Positions 1 through 7,578 of a stretch of DNA of 64,000 nucleotides are shown here, one piece after another. Below the pieces are notes generated by a model. The model did not search any database and had not been told where the DNA came from. It saw nothing but the letters and a program-made list of their open reading frames with translations. The position numbers and the translations under genes are program-made. Source of the DNA: an uncultured Alphaproteobacteria bacterium (GTDB taxonomy: Bacteria > Pseudomonadota > Alphaproteobacteria > Micavibrionales > Micavibrionaceae); contig CALDTV010000009.1 of assembly GCA_937923625.1 (NCBI GenBank), forward strand, positions 1-64,000. The letters run 5' to 3'. The stretch's first letter is position 1; every line of letters begins with the position of its first letter.

Positions 1-28
1 ATAATTCAATCATGAAAGACACGAAGCC

Positions 29-1750
29 ATGACCAAAAAGTGGGATAAAACCAAACTCATTAGCCGTTACGTTACAGAGGGCGCGAAATCTGCGCCGCAT
101 CGCTCTTATTATTATGCGATGGGTCTTTCGGAAGAAGAAATTCATCAACCTTTGGTTGGTGTTGCCACTTGTTGGAACGAGGCCGCACCGTGTAACATTG
201 CCCTGTCCCGTCAAGCGCAAGCCGTCAAACGTGGCGTGAAGGCCGCCGAAGGCACACCGCGCGAATTTACGACTATTACGGTCACAGACGGTATTGCAAT
301 GGGGCATGAAGGCATGCGCTCCTCTCTTGTTTCCCGCGAGGTGATTGCGGATTCGGTGGAGCTGACGATGCGGGGTCATTGTTATGATGCGCTTGTGGGT
401 TTGGCGGGGTGTGATAAATCCCTCCCCGGTATGATGATGGTGATGCTTCGTTTGAATGTGCCATCCGTGTTCATGTATGGTGGCTCCATCCTTCCCGGAA
501 AATTCCGCGGCAAAGATGTTGATGTGATTTCCGTTTTTGAAGGCGTGGGTAAACATGCCAGCGGTGAATTCTCCGATGAAGATTTAAAAGAATTAGAATG
601 TGTGGCTTGTCCGTCCGCGGGTGCGTGCGGTGGTCAGTTCACTGCCAACACCATGGCGTGCGTGAGTGAGGCGATTGGCCTCGCCCTTCCTAATTCTGCG
701 GGTGCGCCTGCCCCTTATGAATCACGTGATGATTATGCGGAGCAATCAGGTAAGGCGATTATGAAATTGATCGAGATGAACTTACGCCCACGTGATATTG
801 TCACCCGCAAATCATTTGAAAACGCCGCGGCGATTGTCGCGGCCACAGGCGGATCAACCAATGCGGGCTTGCATTTACCTGCGATGGCGCATGAATGCGG
901 TATTGATTTTGACCTACATGATGTGGGCGAAGTTTTCAAACGCACCCCCCTTATTGCCAACCTGCGTCCCGGTGGGAAATATGTCGCCAAAGACCTCTTC
1001 GATGTTGGCGGCGTTGGGATCGTTATTAAAGAATTACTTGATAACGGTTTTATGCATGGCGACTGCATGACGGTGACGGGTAAAACGCTCGCCGAAAATT
1101 TGGAAGGTGTGACCTTACCCAAAGATCAAGATGTTGTCTTTCCTTTCTCAAACCCTATCCACCCAACGGGCGGCGTGGTGACGTTAAAAGGGAATTTGTG
1201 CCCTGAAGGGTCGATTGTGAAAATCGCAGGCCTCGAAAACCTTGTCTTCGAAGGTCCTGCCCGCGTGTTTGAAGGCGAACAAGCCTGTTTCGATGCGGTG
1301 CAAGCCAAACAAATCAATGCTGGCGAAGTTCTTGTTATTCGCAATGAAGGCCCGCGTGGTGGCCCAGGGATGCGTGAAATGCTCTCCACAACTTCCGCCA
1401 TTTACGGCCAAGGGTTGGGCGATAAAGTCGCGCTGATTACCGATGGTCGCTTTTCTGGCGGCACACGTGGTTTTTGTGTCGGGCATGTTGCCCCCGAAGC
1501 CTTTGTTGGTGGCCCTATCGGCTTGATCGAAGATGGTGACATTATCCGTATAGACGCAACAAGCGGCATGATGGACGTCAAATTAAGCGATGACGAATTG
1601 GCGGCACGTAAGAAAAATTGGCAGCCGCGCCAGCATAATTACCAATCTGGTGCCATTTGGAAATACACGCAGACCGTTGGCAGTGCCGAAAAAGGCGCCG
1701 TCACGCACCCCGGTGCAGAAAAAGAAACGCATACCTTCGTAGATTTATGA
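29..1750 (+). CDS. ilvD: Dihydroxy-acid dehydratase
   Basis: This enzyme dehydrates 2,3-dihydroxy-isovalerate and 2,3-dihydroxy-3-methylvalerate in valine and isoleucine synthesis, in the cytoplasm. The 573-residue length is normal. The iron-sulfur ligands are visible as C48 (TCWNEAAPC), C128 (GCDKS) and C200 (CPSAGACGG), and the C-terminal family signature [12 protein letters not shown] is intact. The [10 protein letters not shown] form of the first motif is typical of the [2Fe-2S] subclass. No Shine-Dalgarno sequence precedes the ATG. Instead a reading frame ending in TGA at 30-32 overlaps it as ATGA, so translation may be coupled to an upstream gene or mini-ORF. Its 3' end overlaps the next minus-strand gene by 6 bp. 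ilvE lies about 27 kb away rather than in an operon. Confidence 0.97.
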   Translation: MTKKWDKTKLISRYVTEGAKSAPHRSYYYAMGLSEEEIHQPLVGVATCWNEAAPCNIALSRQAQAVKRGVKAAEGTPREFTTITVTDGIAMGHEGMRSSLVSREVIADSVELTMRGHCYDALVGLAGCDKSLPGMMMVMLRLNVPSVFMYGGSILPGKFRGKDVDVISVFEGVGKHASGEFSDEDLKELECVACPSAGACGGQFTANTMACVSEAIGLALPNSAGAPAPYESRDDYAEQSGKAIMKLIEMNLRPRDIVTRKSFENAAAIVAATGGSTNAGLHLPAMAHECGIDFDLHDVGEVFKRTPLIANLRPGGKYVAKDLFDVGGVGIVIKELLDNGFMHGDCMTVTGKTLAENLEGVTLPKDQDVVFPFSNPIHPTGGVVTLKGNLCPEGSIVKIAGLENLVFEGPARVFEGEQACFDAVQAKQINAGEVLVIRNEGPRGGPGMREMLSTTSAIYGQGLGDKVALITDGRFSGGTRGFCVGHVAPEAFVGGPIGLIEDGDIIRIDATSGMMDVKLSDDELAARKKNWQPRQHNYQSGAIWKYTQTVGSAEKGAVTHPGAEKETHTFVDL

Positions 1751-2095
1751 CATGCCGCAAAATTTTACGAAGCCGTTTTCAGTAGCCTTCTCGTATCGTT
1801 TAATTCTTTGCTTTGATTCTTGATCAACCGTCATTTTCTCAAACATTAACGGTAATGTTTGTGCAAAATACCTCATTCTATTGCACCCCCAAACCTCAAC
1901 TTTTTCTTCGCCACAATTCACAACCGAAATTTTGCCAAATTCAGATAAATCGTCAAGAACCCCCAATTCTTTTCCTGAAGCGCAATACTTCGAGAATTCA
2001 GCACTGCTTATATCACGATCATAATATCTCACATTTTCTGCTGATGCGTTTGTTGCGAGCAATGCAAAGGGTAAAAAAAGTGCCGTAAGTTTCAT
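1745..2095 (-). CDS. Small secreted protein, unknown function
   Basis: The 116-residue product starts with a clear Sec signal peptide ([19 protein letters not shown]) and should be periplasmic or secreted. The mature part has three cysteines besides a CGM near the end and no motif I recognise. The gene runs tail-to-tail into ilvD with a 6-bp overlap of stop codons. A TTGACATAAT promoter core lies immediately upstream, with only 30 nt between TTGACA and the ATG, so the transcript is probably leaderless or nearly so. It is AT-rich compared with ilvD and looks like an added single gene. The function is unknown. Confidence 0.7.
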   Translation of the reverse strand: MKLTALFLPFALLATNASAENVRYYDRDISSAEFSKYCASGKELGVLDDLSEFGKISVVNCGEEKVEVWGCNRMRYFAQTLPLMFEKMTVDQESKQRIKRYEKATENGFVKFCGMS

Positions 2096-2103
2096 AAAGA
2101 TTT

Positions 2104-2131
2104 GTTATCATAATTTATATTATTATGTCAA
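2104..2131 (-). promoter_or_regulatory. TTGACATAAT-type promoter of the 2095 gene
   Basis: On the minus strand TTGACA occupies 2131-2126 within TTGACATAAT, and GATAAC at 2109-2104 is a -10 candidate with 16-bp spacing. The expected transcription start is within a few bases of the ATG at 2095. The promoter fills almost the whole gap to the preceding gene, which stops at 2138. Confidence 0.55.
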
Positions 2132-2137
2132 TATAAA

Positions 2138-2596
2138 TTATGCTGGCTTAGCTAAAGGATAGTCACTTAAAATTGCAACAACACAGGCTGCACGAGAGAA
2201 TAAATGTGGCTCATTCTTTGATGCTTGACTAACAACAGCTTTGATTGCCGCTTTAAAAACTTCTTTCAACGGATCATTACCAGGAAAGAGATAGCAAAGC
2301 CCCCTATCAGGATCTATATCCTTTGCAGATTTTTTTATTTTTTTAACCTCATCGTTTGTAATAGCCAATGCGTTAAAAAGTTTCATGGTCGTTGATATAC
2401 GGGCAACTGTCCCCTGCTTAGCACTTTCAATAGCAGATAACGTTGGGCGAGATAAATCGACTTTACTTGCTAACTCTTCTTGGGTGAATCCAAGATCTAA
2501 ACGTCTGAGAGTTATTAAAGCCCCTATAAGCTTTCTTGTGTTAGAATCAATATCTCTTAATGTTGCTTTTAAATCACACTGATCAGAAGTAGCCAT
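2138..2596 (-). CDS. XRE-family helix-turn-helix regulator
   Basis: The 152-residue protein carries an HTH_3 (XRE) DNA-binding domain at about residues 30-80: LRRLDLGFTQEELASK, then the recognition helix around LSRPTLSAIE. The C-terminal 70 residues match nothing I recognise and may bind a ligand or partner. It is divergent from purE, and a 9-bp inverted repeat between the two starts is a plausible operator. It could therefore autoregulate and might touch purE expression. It could also be a stray antitoxin-like regulator, but no toxin gene is adjacent. Family assignment is secure; the target is not known. Confidence 0.85.
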   Translation of the reverse strand: MATSDQCDLKATLRDIDSNTRKLIGALITLRRLDLGFTQEELASKVDLSRPTLSAIESAKQGTVARISTTMKLFNALAITNDEVKKIKKSAKDIDPDRGLCYLFPGNDPLKEVFKAAIKAVVSQASKNEPHLFSRAACVVAILSDYPLAKPA

Positions 2597-2653
2597 ATTA
2601 ACTATCTTATAAAATTATCTTTTATTCATAACACCCATACAACAAATATGTAA

Positions 2654-2684
2654 AAAATCAAGTATTTTAGTCGCGCTTGATTTT
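2654..2684. promoter_or_regulatory. Inverted repeat between HTH regulator and purE
   Basis: AAAATCAAG (2654-2662) and CTTGATTTT (2676-2684) form 9-bp inverted arms around a 13-nt spacer. The right arm contains TTGATT (2677-2682), a -35 candidate for purE. The site is therefore well placed to be an operator for the divergent XRE regulator, or simply a promoter-region hairpin. Confidence 0.45.
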
Positions 2685-2705
2685 ACAACCTTAATAAGTC
2701 ATATT
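2677..2705 (+). promoter_or_regulatory. Candidate purE promoter
   Basis: TTGATT at 2677-2682 and CATATT at 2700-2705 are separated by 17 bp, a reasonable sigma70-type arrangement. It lies about 30 bp upstream of the purE ATG, with AAGGAG in between serving as ribosome binding site. Confidence 0.4.
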
Positions 2706-2735
2706 GCGTTGCTCTAATAATGAAGGAGCGACATC

Positions 2736-3233
2736 ATGACACATAGCGATAAAGACCCAATTGTAAGCATTATCATGGGATCACAATCCGATTGGCCGAC
2801 AATGAGCAAGGCGCATGACATTTTGCATGATTTAGGCGTAGCGCATGAATGTAAAATTATCTCTGCCCATCGCACCCCCGACCGCATGGTCGAATACGCT
2901 AAACAAGCCAAAAAACGCGGCATTAAAGTTATTATTGCGGGTGCTGGCGGGGCGGCGCATTTACCTGGCATGGTGGCGAGTATGACCCCGCTTCCCGTTC
3001 TTGGCGTTCCTGTTGAAAGTAAAGCGTTAAGCGGTATGGATAGCCTCCTTTCTATCGCCCAGATGCCGGGAGGGATTCCCGTTGGTACATTGGCGATTGG
3101 CGAGGCAGGCGCCAAAAACGCAGGCCTTTTGGCGGCAGCCATCATTGGTACAAATGATGATAAAATCATGAAAAACTTAGAAGAATTTCGCGCCACCCAA
3201 AGCGAAAGCGTTGCGTTAGAGCCAAAAGATTAA
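2736..3233 (+). CDS. purE: N5-carboxyaminoimidazole ribonucleotide mutase
   Basis: PurE converts N5-CAIR to CAIR in de novo purine synthesis. The 165-residue protein has the class I PurE motifs GSQSDWP (15-21), SAHRTPDR with the catalytic His45, and the phosphate-binding [12 protein letters not shown] at about 69-79. A strong ribosome binding site (AAGGAG) precedes the ATG by a normal distance. The partner gene purK follows in the same orientation, but a complete gene on the opposite strand separates them. The usual purE-purK operon is thus interrupted and purK needs its own promoter or read-through. Confidence 0.97.
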   Translation: MTHSDKDPIVSIIMGSQSDWPTMSKAHDILHDLGVAHECKIISAHRTPDRMVEYAKQAKKRGIKVIIAGAGGAAHLPGMVASMTPLPVLGVPVESKALSGMDSLLSIAQMPGGIPVGTLAIGEAGAKNAGLLAAAIIGTNDDKIMKNLEEFRATQSESVALEPKD

Positions 3234-3236
3234 AAA

Positions 3237-3800
3237 TTAGATCAGAGGTCTTGGCTTTAAATACCTTGTATCACTTACAAATTCAGCAAATTGTTCGCGC
3301 CGAGCACACTCTGGCGTCACACATAAAGTAAATTTTCGTATGGATCGGGCAACAACCTGCGCCTTATATAGATAGGACAAGCTGATATCCCACTGAGCCC
3401 GCTCAGGATTTTCGACTATATTCACGCCCGTTCTAGGAATGTTACTGTGCGCGGCATGAAAAGCATTTCGATTATCTGCGAATAAATCTTTATTTGCTTC
3501 ACGCAGGTGTTCCCAGCCTGTATCTACCCACGCCACAACACCTAATTCATGATGTAATAACGTGCTGTGCATTGGCTCGAAAGAGCCTTCTGTCATTGCA
3601 ATTATATTACGTGCGGGACGGTGGTTGCCATAAGCGATCTCCAAGCCCAGCATACCATTTACAAAAGGCGTCTTTCCTGCGCCTTGCTCCCCTTCAAAAG
3701 CAACACCAATAGGCTGATTGGTGTTTTCAGCCAAAGAAGCCGTTTGAAAATCAAATGTTAACAAGATAATTGTTTGAGCTTGGCTATATTTACAAAACAT
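3237..3800 (-). CDS. Divergent TsaE-like P-loop ATPase
   Basis: The 187-residue protein has a textbook Walker A motif, GEQGAGKT, at residues 37-44. Downstream elements resemble the TsaE (YjeE) fold: an acidic residue in VAWVDTGW and the segment GVNIVENPER, comparable to the LVEWP element of TsaE. TsaE is the ATPase of the t6A tRNA-modification complex with TsaB and TsaD. This protein is too divergent for me to assign that role, and the spacing between motifs is longer than usual. A TTGACATAAT promoter sits 27 nt before the ATG, predicting a leaderless mRNA. It lies tail-to-tail between purE and purK. A second, broken gene of similar type lies at 44395-45000. Confidence 0.6.
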   Translation of the reverse strand: MFCKYSQAQTIILLTFDFQTASLAENTNQPIGVAFEGEQGAGKTPFVNGMLGLEIAYGNHRPARNIIAMTEGSFEPMHSTLLHHELGVVAWVDTGWEHLREANKDLFADNRNAFHAAHSNIPRTGVNIVENPERAQWDISLSYLYKAQVVARSIRKFTLCVTPECARREQFAEFVSDTRYLKPRPLI

Positions 3801-3805
3801 CCCTC

Positions 3806-3833
3806 GTCATAATAACCATAAAAATTATGTCAA
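3806..3833 (-). promoter_or_regulatory. TTGACATAAT-type promoter of the 3800 gene
   Basis: TTGACA is at 3833-3828 on the minus strand, followed by TAAT, with TATGAC at 3811-3806 as the -10 (16-bp spacing). Only five bases separate the -10 from the ATG, so the expected +1 falls at or beside the start codon. A GAGGG directly abuts the ATG, too close to act as a normal ribosome binding site. Confidence 0.6.
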
Positions 3834-3890
3834 TAAAATATTATTCTCTACCCTTGAAGTCATATCCACTTCGCGGCATAAATACTAATC

Positions 3891-4958
3891 ATGACAATAA
3901 AATCTAAAACATTGGGAATATTAGGCGGTGGGCAATTGGGGCGCATGTCTGCGATGGCGGCGGCACGTTTGGGCATTAACACGCATATATATTGCCCCGA
4001 AGAAGCTTGCCCCGCTTCGCTGGTGACACCATATTTCACTTGTGCGGATTATGAGGACGAAACCGCGTTAAAAGCGTTCGCTGATAAGGTGGATGTCATT
4101 AGCTTTGAATTTGAAAACATCCCGTTAAAAACCATCGAATTCTTAAAGAAACACAAGCCCGTTTATCCCGATAGTAAATTGTTAGAGGTCTCGCAGAACC
4201 GATTGATTGAAAAGGATTTTTTAAACTCAATTGGCATCCCCACTGCCCCGTGGGCTCCCTGCCATAATGCGGCCGACATTGAAGTAACACTTGAGAAATG
4301 GAGCGCAGAAGCCTGCATTATAAAAACGGCACGTTTCGGATATGATGGTAAAGGTCAAATATTTCATAGGGTTAGCGATAAAACTGAGGATAGCTGGTCA
4401 ACCCTTAATACAGATGAAGCCGTGATCGAAGGCGTCATTGATTTTGACTATGAAATTTCCGTTATTGTGGCGCGTGATCTGAAAGGACAAGCCGTAACTT
4501 ACCCTGCCGTTCGAAATGATCATAAAAATCACATCCTTGACAAAACAACCTTCCCTGCCCCGCAGCTAAGCGAAGACCTCGCCAAGGATGCTTCAGAGAT
4601 GGCCCATAAAATCGCCGAAGCGGTGGATTTGGTTGGCGTCCTTGCGCTTGAATTATTTGTGACAAAACAAGGAGCGCTTATTGCCAATGAAATTGCTCCC
4701 CGCACCCATAATAGCGGGCATTGGACGATGGATGCTTGCGCGGTATCACAATTTGAAAATCACGTTCGCACCGTCTGTGCCTTACCCGTCGGTGATACAA
4801 CGCCCCACAGCGCGGCAGAGATGCTTAATTTGATTGGTGATGACGTCATTGATCTGGATAAATATCTCAACATGCCCAACGCCCACATCCACCTATACGG
4901 TAAAACCGAGGTCAAAAAAGGCCGTAAAATGGGCCATGTGACGATTTTGAAGAGCTAG
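3891..4958 (+). CDS. purK: N5-carboxyaminoimidazole ribonucleotide synthase
   Basis: PurK uses ATP and bicarbonate to carboxylate AIR to N5-CAIR, the substrate of PurE. The 355-residue protein is an ATP-grasp enzyme. It shows the N-terminal GILGGGQLGRM nucleotide-like fold motif, the EFENIP segment, the ATP-binding loop KTARFGYDGKGQ, and the metal-binding EIAPRTHNSGHWT near residue 270. The length is typical. No clear Shine-Dalgarno precedes the ATG. It is separated from purE by an opposite-strand gene and abuts another one at its stop codon. Confidence 0.96.
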   Translation: MTIKSKTLGILGGGQLGRMSAMAAARLGINTHIYCPEEACPASLVTPYFTCADYEDETALKAFADKVDVISFEFENIPLKTIEFLKKHKPVYPDSKLLEVSQNRLIEKDFLNSIGIPTAPWAPCHNAADIEVTLEKWSAEACIIKTARFGYDGKGQIFHRVSDKTEDSWSTLNTDEAVIEGVIDFDYEISVIVARDLKGQAVTYPAVRNDHKNHILDKTTFPAPQLSEDLAKDASEMAHKIAEAVDLVGVLALELFVTKQGALIANEIAPRTHNSGHWTMDACAVSQFENHVRTVCALPVGDTTPHSAAEMLNLIGDDVIDLDKYLNMPNAHIHLYGKTEVKKGRKMGHVTILKS

Positions 4959-5411
4959 TTAAGCGGCACGCGGCCTCTTTAGAAGATGCCTCCCTGTGTC
5001 CTTTGCTTGAGGTAACTCAACATCATTTTGCCTTGCGAACGTCCTCACCTCACGTGTTAGTAAAGCCATTTTAGCTGAAAGCTTTTTAGATTTATCAGGT
5101 TTTGTTACATAGGCTCTATGCATATTAGATGCATAACAAAAAATATCAGCTATATGTTTTTGACGAGAATCCGCACTTTGAAGAGAACTAGCAACCACGA
5201 AAGCGTCACGGCAGGACTTAAATGCTGCTTCAAATTCATCTAAAACCATTGCTGAACCGCAACTTGTTATTTCAGAACGAACAAAACTGACCTTTGCCGT
5301 TTCGGTCTTATAGGATTTTAAAAGACCTTTTTTTCTTTCTAATAACTTTCTTGAAAACTCTTGAGAAAAAGTCTCTCCCGCCCTTTTCTTTGAAAGAAAT
5401 TTTCTAAACAT
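4959..5411 (-). CDS. Small basic protein, unknown function
   Basis: I place the start at the ATG at 5411 (MFRKFLSKKRAGE), giving 150 residues; a GTG at 5420 in the same frame is possible. The protein is lysine- and arginine-rich at both ends, with no signal peptide, membrane segment or motif that I recognise. Its stop directly abuts the purK stop (4958), so the two genes converge with no gap. There is no Shine-Dalgarno before 5411, but a 15-codon leader reading frame ends in TGATG overlapping the start. A TTGACATAAT promoter lies about 100 nt upstream. The function is unknown. Confidence 0.6.
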   Translation of the reverse strand: MFRKFLSKKRAGETFSQEFSRKLLERKKGLLKSYKTETAKVSFVRSEITSCGSAMVLDEFEAAFKSCRDAFVVASSLQSADSRQKHIADIFCYASNMHRAYVTKPDKSKKLSAKMALLTREVRTFARQNDVELPQAKDTGRHLLKRPRAA

Positions 5412-5458
5412 CACACACACCTACACATTATTATCTTTGTACTCATTACGCCTGTCAT
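5411..5458 (-). other. Possible leader peptide ORF overlapping the 5411 start
   Basis: On the minus strand an ATG at 5458 opens a 15-codon frame (MTGVMSTKIIMCRCV). Its TGA at 5413-5411 overlaps the ATG of the next gene by one base (TGATG). A four-codon frame (MPAL) also precedes it at 5475-5461. Such stop-start overlaps allow translational coupling for a gene without its own ribosome binding site. It may also be chance in a short leader. Confidence 0.3.
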
Positions 5459-5492
5459 AATCACAAAGCAGGCATAATTTATTTAAAAACTT

Positions 5493-5519
5493 GTTATACT
5501 AGAAAAATAATTATGTCAA
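5493..5519 (-). promoter_or_regulatory. TTGACATAAT-type promoter of the 5411 gene
   Basis: TTGACA at 5519-5514 on the minus strand is followed by TAAT, with TATAAC at 5498-5493 as a good -10 at 15-bp spacing. Unlike the other members of this promoter set, it leaves a leader of about 75 nt before the coding sequence. Confidence 0.5.
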
Positions 5520-5544
5520 TAAAAACGTTATAGACTCCTCATAA

Positions 5545-5565
5545 TCTCCGTGTAATCTGTGGCTC
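5545..5565 (+). repeat. Short dispersed repeat (TCCGTG type) upstream of fumC
   Basis: The segment reads TCTCCGTGTAATCTGTGGC and resembles the elements at 49834-49852 and 58750-58777. All three lie just upstream of a start codon, in the same orientation as the gene. Confidence 0.5.
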
Positions 5566-5586
5566 AAATCAAATTACAGGAATACC

Positions 5587-6990
5587 ATGACCAACCAAAA
5601 TAAAACACGTACCGAAACAGACTCACTGGGCAATGTCGACGTGCCCGCAGATGCATATTATGGCGCGCAAACACAGCGTTCCTTAGAGAATTTTAAGATT
5701 GGCATCGAGAAAATGCCCGCCGCGCTTGTTCGGGCGTTGGGGATTCAAAAGAAAGCCGCGGCGCTGACCAATCAATCCCTTGGTGCGATGGATGATAAAA
5801 CCGCCAAAGCCATCAGCAATGCCGCCGATGAAATTATTGATGGCACGCTGGCGAATCAATTCCCGCTTGCTGTGTGGCAAACGGGATCGGGCACACAAAG
5901 CAATATGAACGCCAACGAAGTCATTGCAGGACGCGCCAACGAAGTCCTCACGGGCACACGCGGCGGCAAAGACCCCATTCACCCGAATGACCATGTCAAT
6001 ATGGGGCAATCATCAAATGATACCTTCCCAACGGCGATGCATATTGCGGCGGGGGAGCAAATCCACCTCGCCTTAATCCCCGCGATGGAAGAATTACACG
6101 CGGCGTTAGAAGCCAAGGTAGAAGCATTTGATAAAATTGTTAAAAATGGGCGCACGCATTTACAAGATGCAACGCCTTTAACACTCGGTCAGGAATTTTC
6201 TGGCTTTGCTAAACAAATTGAGTACGGCATCGCCCGTATCCAAACCACCCTGCCCCGCATCATGGAATTAGCGCAAGGCGGCACAGCAGTTGGTACAGGA
6301 ATCAATTGTAAAATTGGTTTCGCCGAAAAATTTGCAGAGCGTGTTTCAGAAATCACGGAACTAGAATTCACCACGGCAACAAATAAATTCGAAGCGCTCG
6401 GCGCGCATGATGCGATGGTTGAACTTCATGGGGCGTTAAACACAATCGCCGTGTCCTTGATGAAAATTGCCAATGACATCCGTTTGCTGGGCTCTGGCCC
6501 GCGCTCTGGGATTGGAGAAATTATTCTACCCGCGAATGAACCTGGCTCCTCCATCATGCCTGGCAAGGTCAATCCAACGCAATGCGAAGCCCTAACAATG
6601 GTTTGCGCGCAAGTAATGGGCAACAATACCGCCGTCAGCGTTGCGGGAAGCCACGGCCATTTACAACTGAACGTGTTTAAACCCGTGATGATTTATAACG
6701 TTCTGCAATCTATCCAATTAATTGCCGATGGATGCGTCAGCTTCACCAAAAATTGCGTCAACGGCATTGAAGCAAACGAAGCGCGCATAAAAACCATGAT
6801 GGAAAATTCATTAATGTTGGTCACTGCCCTTAACCCACATATTGGGTATGACAACGCGGCGAAAATAGCCAAGACGGCCTATGCCGAGGGTGCTTCCTTA
6901 AAAGAAACAGGCGTCAAGCTGGGGTTATTAACCGCAGAACAATTTGACGAATGGGTGCGCCCGATTGATATGATTGGGCCAAAGGACTAA
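5587..6990 (+). CDS. fumC: Class II fumarate hydratase
   Basis: FumC interconverts fumarate and malate in the TCA cycle, without an iron-sulfur cluster. The 467-residue length is standard for the class. The catalytic pair is visible: H191 in [10 protein letters not shown], and S321 in the mobile loop [13 protein letters not shown], the fumarase/aspartase superfamily signature. The ATG has an AGGA ribosome binding site a few bases upstream. The 5' region carries a short dispersed repeat, and a REP-like palindrome begins 10 bp after the stop. Confidence 0.97.
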   Translation: MTNQNKTRTETDSLGNVDVPADAYYGAQTQRSLENFKIGIEKMPAALVRALGIQKKAAALTNQSLGAMDDKTAKAISNAADEIIDGTLANQFPLAVWQTGSGTQSNMNANEVIAGRANEVLTGTRGGKDPIHPNDHVNMGQSSNDTFPTAMHIAAGEQIHLALIPAMEELHAALEAKVEAFDKIVKNGRTHLQDATPLTLGQEFSGFAKQIEYGIARIQTTLPRIMELAQGGTAVGTGINCKIGFAEKFAERVSEITELEFTTATNKFEALGAHDAMVELHGALNTIAVSLMKIANDIRLLGSGPRSGIGEIILPANEPGSSIMPGKVNPTQCEALTMVCAQVMGNNTAVSVAGSHGHLQLNVFKPVMIYNVLQSIQLIADGCVSFTKNCVNGIEANEARIKTMMENSLMLVTALNPHIGYDNAAKIAKTAYAEGASLKETGVKLGLLTAEQFDEWVRPIDMIGPKD

Positions 6991-7000
6991 TGACCACAAT

Positions 7001-7087
7001 CGTCATTGCGAGCAAAGCGAAGCAATCTAGAAAACTTATCGTTCGCACTGGATTGCCGCGTCGCCTGATAGGCTCCTCGCAATGACG
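7001..7087. repeat. REP-like palindrome 1
   Basis: The element starts CGTCATTGCGAGC and ends GCTCCTCGCAATGACG, forming long imperfect inverted arms that also include GAAGCAATC and GATTGCCGCG. Similar full copies occur at 32914, 58556, 59196 and 62675, with a half copy near 63784. It lies between fumC and the RHH gene and supplies the latter's start codon. Confidence 0.85.
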
Positions 7088-7339
7088 CACGAACTCTCAG
7101 ATATCCTCAACGCGCCAATCGTGAAACGATCCGTGATGATTGCGGGGCATGCAACCAGTGTGTCGATTGAAAAGCCATTTTGGGAAGCATTTAAATTGCT
7201 GGCGAAGCAAGAAAACAAATCACTCAATCAACTCATAACCGAAATTGATGAAGCGCGCTCCGTCAATCTTTCCAGCGCCATAAGGCTTTATGTTTTAGCG
7301 GCGTCATCCATAAAAGAGGCCAAATCAAAATCGAGCTGA
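7082..7339 (+). CDS. Ribbon-helix-helix domain protein
   Basis: The 85-residue product fits the RHH_4 type (PF13467) common in alphaproteobacteria: KRSVMIAGHATSVSIEKPFW, a helix with SLNQLITEID, then NLSSAIRLYVL. Such proteins are presumed small DNA-binding regulators. The ATG at 7082 lies inside the right arm of a REP-like palindrome, with no Shine-Dalgarno. A GTG at about residue 14 (VKRSVMI) would restore the more usual family N-terminus. The 3' end overlaps phhA by 52 bp on the other strand. The family call is fairly sure; the start is not. Confidence 0.75.
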   Translation: MTHELSDILNAPIVKRSVMIAGHATSVSIEKPFWEAFKLLAKQENKSLNQLITEIDEARSVNLSSAIRLYVLAASSIKEAKSKSS

Positions 7340-7578
7340 GATAATCCAGCACAATCATGTGTTGTTAGTATCACAGTCACTTTATTGTAAATATTAGACC
7401 ATTCAGGGTGATGATTTATCTTCTGCGCGTAAACGGCGCAATTATTTATAAATTGAATGGCTTCATTAAAGTTAGCAAATGAAAACTCTTTTTCAATTGC
7501 TGTGCCGTTATTAATCGACCAATCATTTAAAGATTTTAGTTTTATTTCAATGTCCGTAGCGCTTAACTTCGACGCCAT
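7288..7578 (-). CDS. phhA: Pterin-4a-carbinolamine dehydratase
   Basis: The 96-residue protein matches the PCD/DCoH family: the signature KINHHPEWSNIYNKVTVIL and the THDCAGLSQLD segment contain the paired histidines of the active site. In bacteria it recycles the tetrahydropterin of phenylalanine hydroxylase; no hydroxylase is in this window, so its partner here is unclear. Its ATG overlaps the stop codon of the large AsmA gene (TAATG), indicating translational coupling. Its 3' end overlaps the RHH gene on the opposite strand by 52 bp. Confidence 0.93.
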   Translation of the reverse strand: MASKLSATDIEIKLKSLNDWSINNGTAIEKEFSFANFNEAIQFINNCAVYAQKINHHPEWSNIYNKVTVILTTHDCAGLSQLDFDLASFMDDAAKT

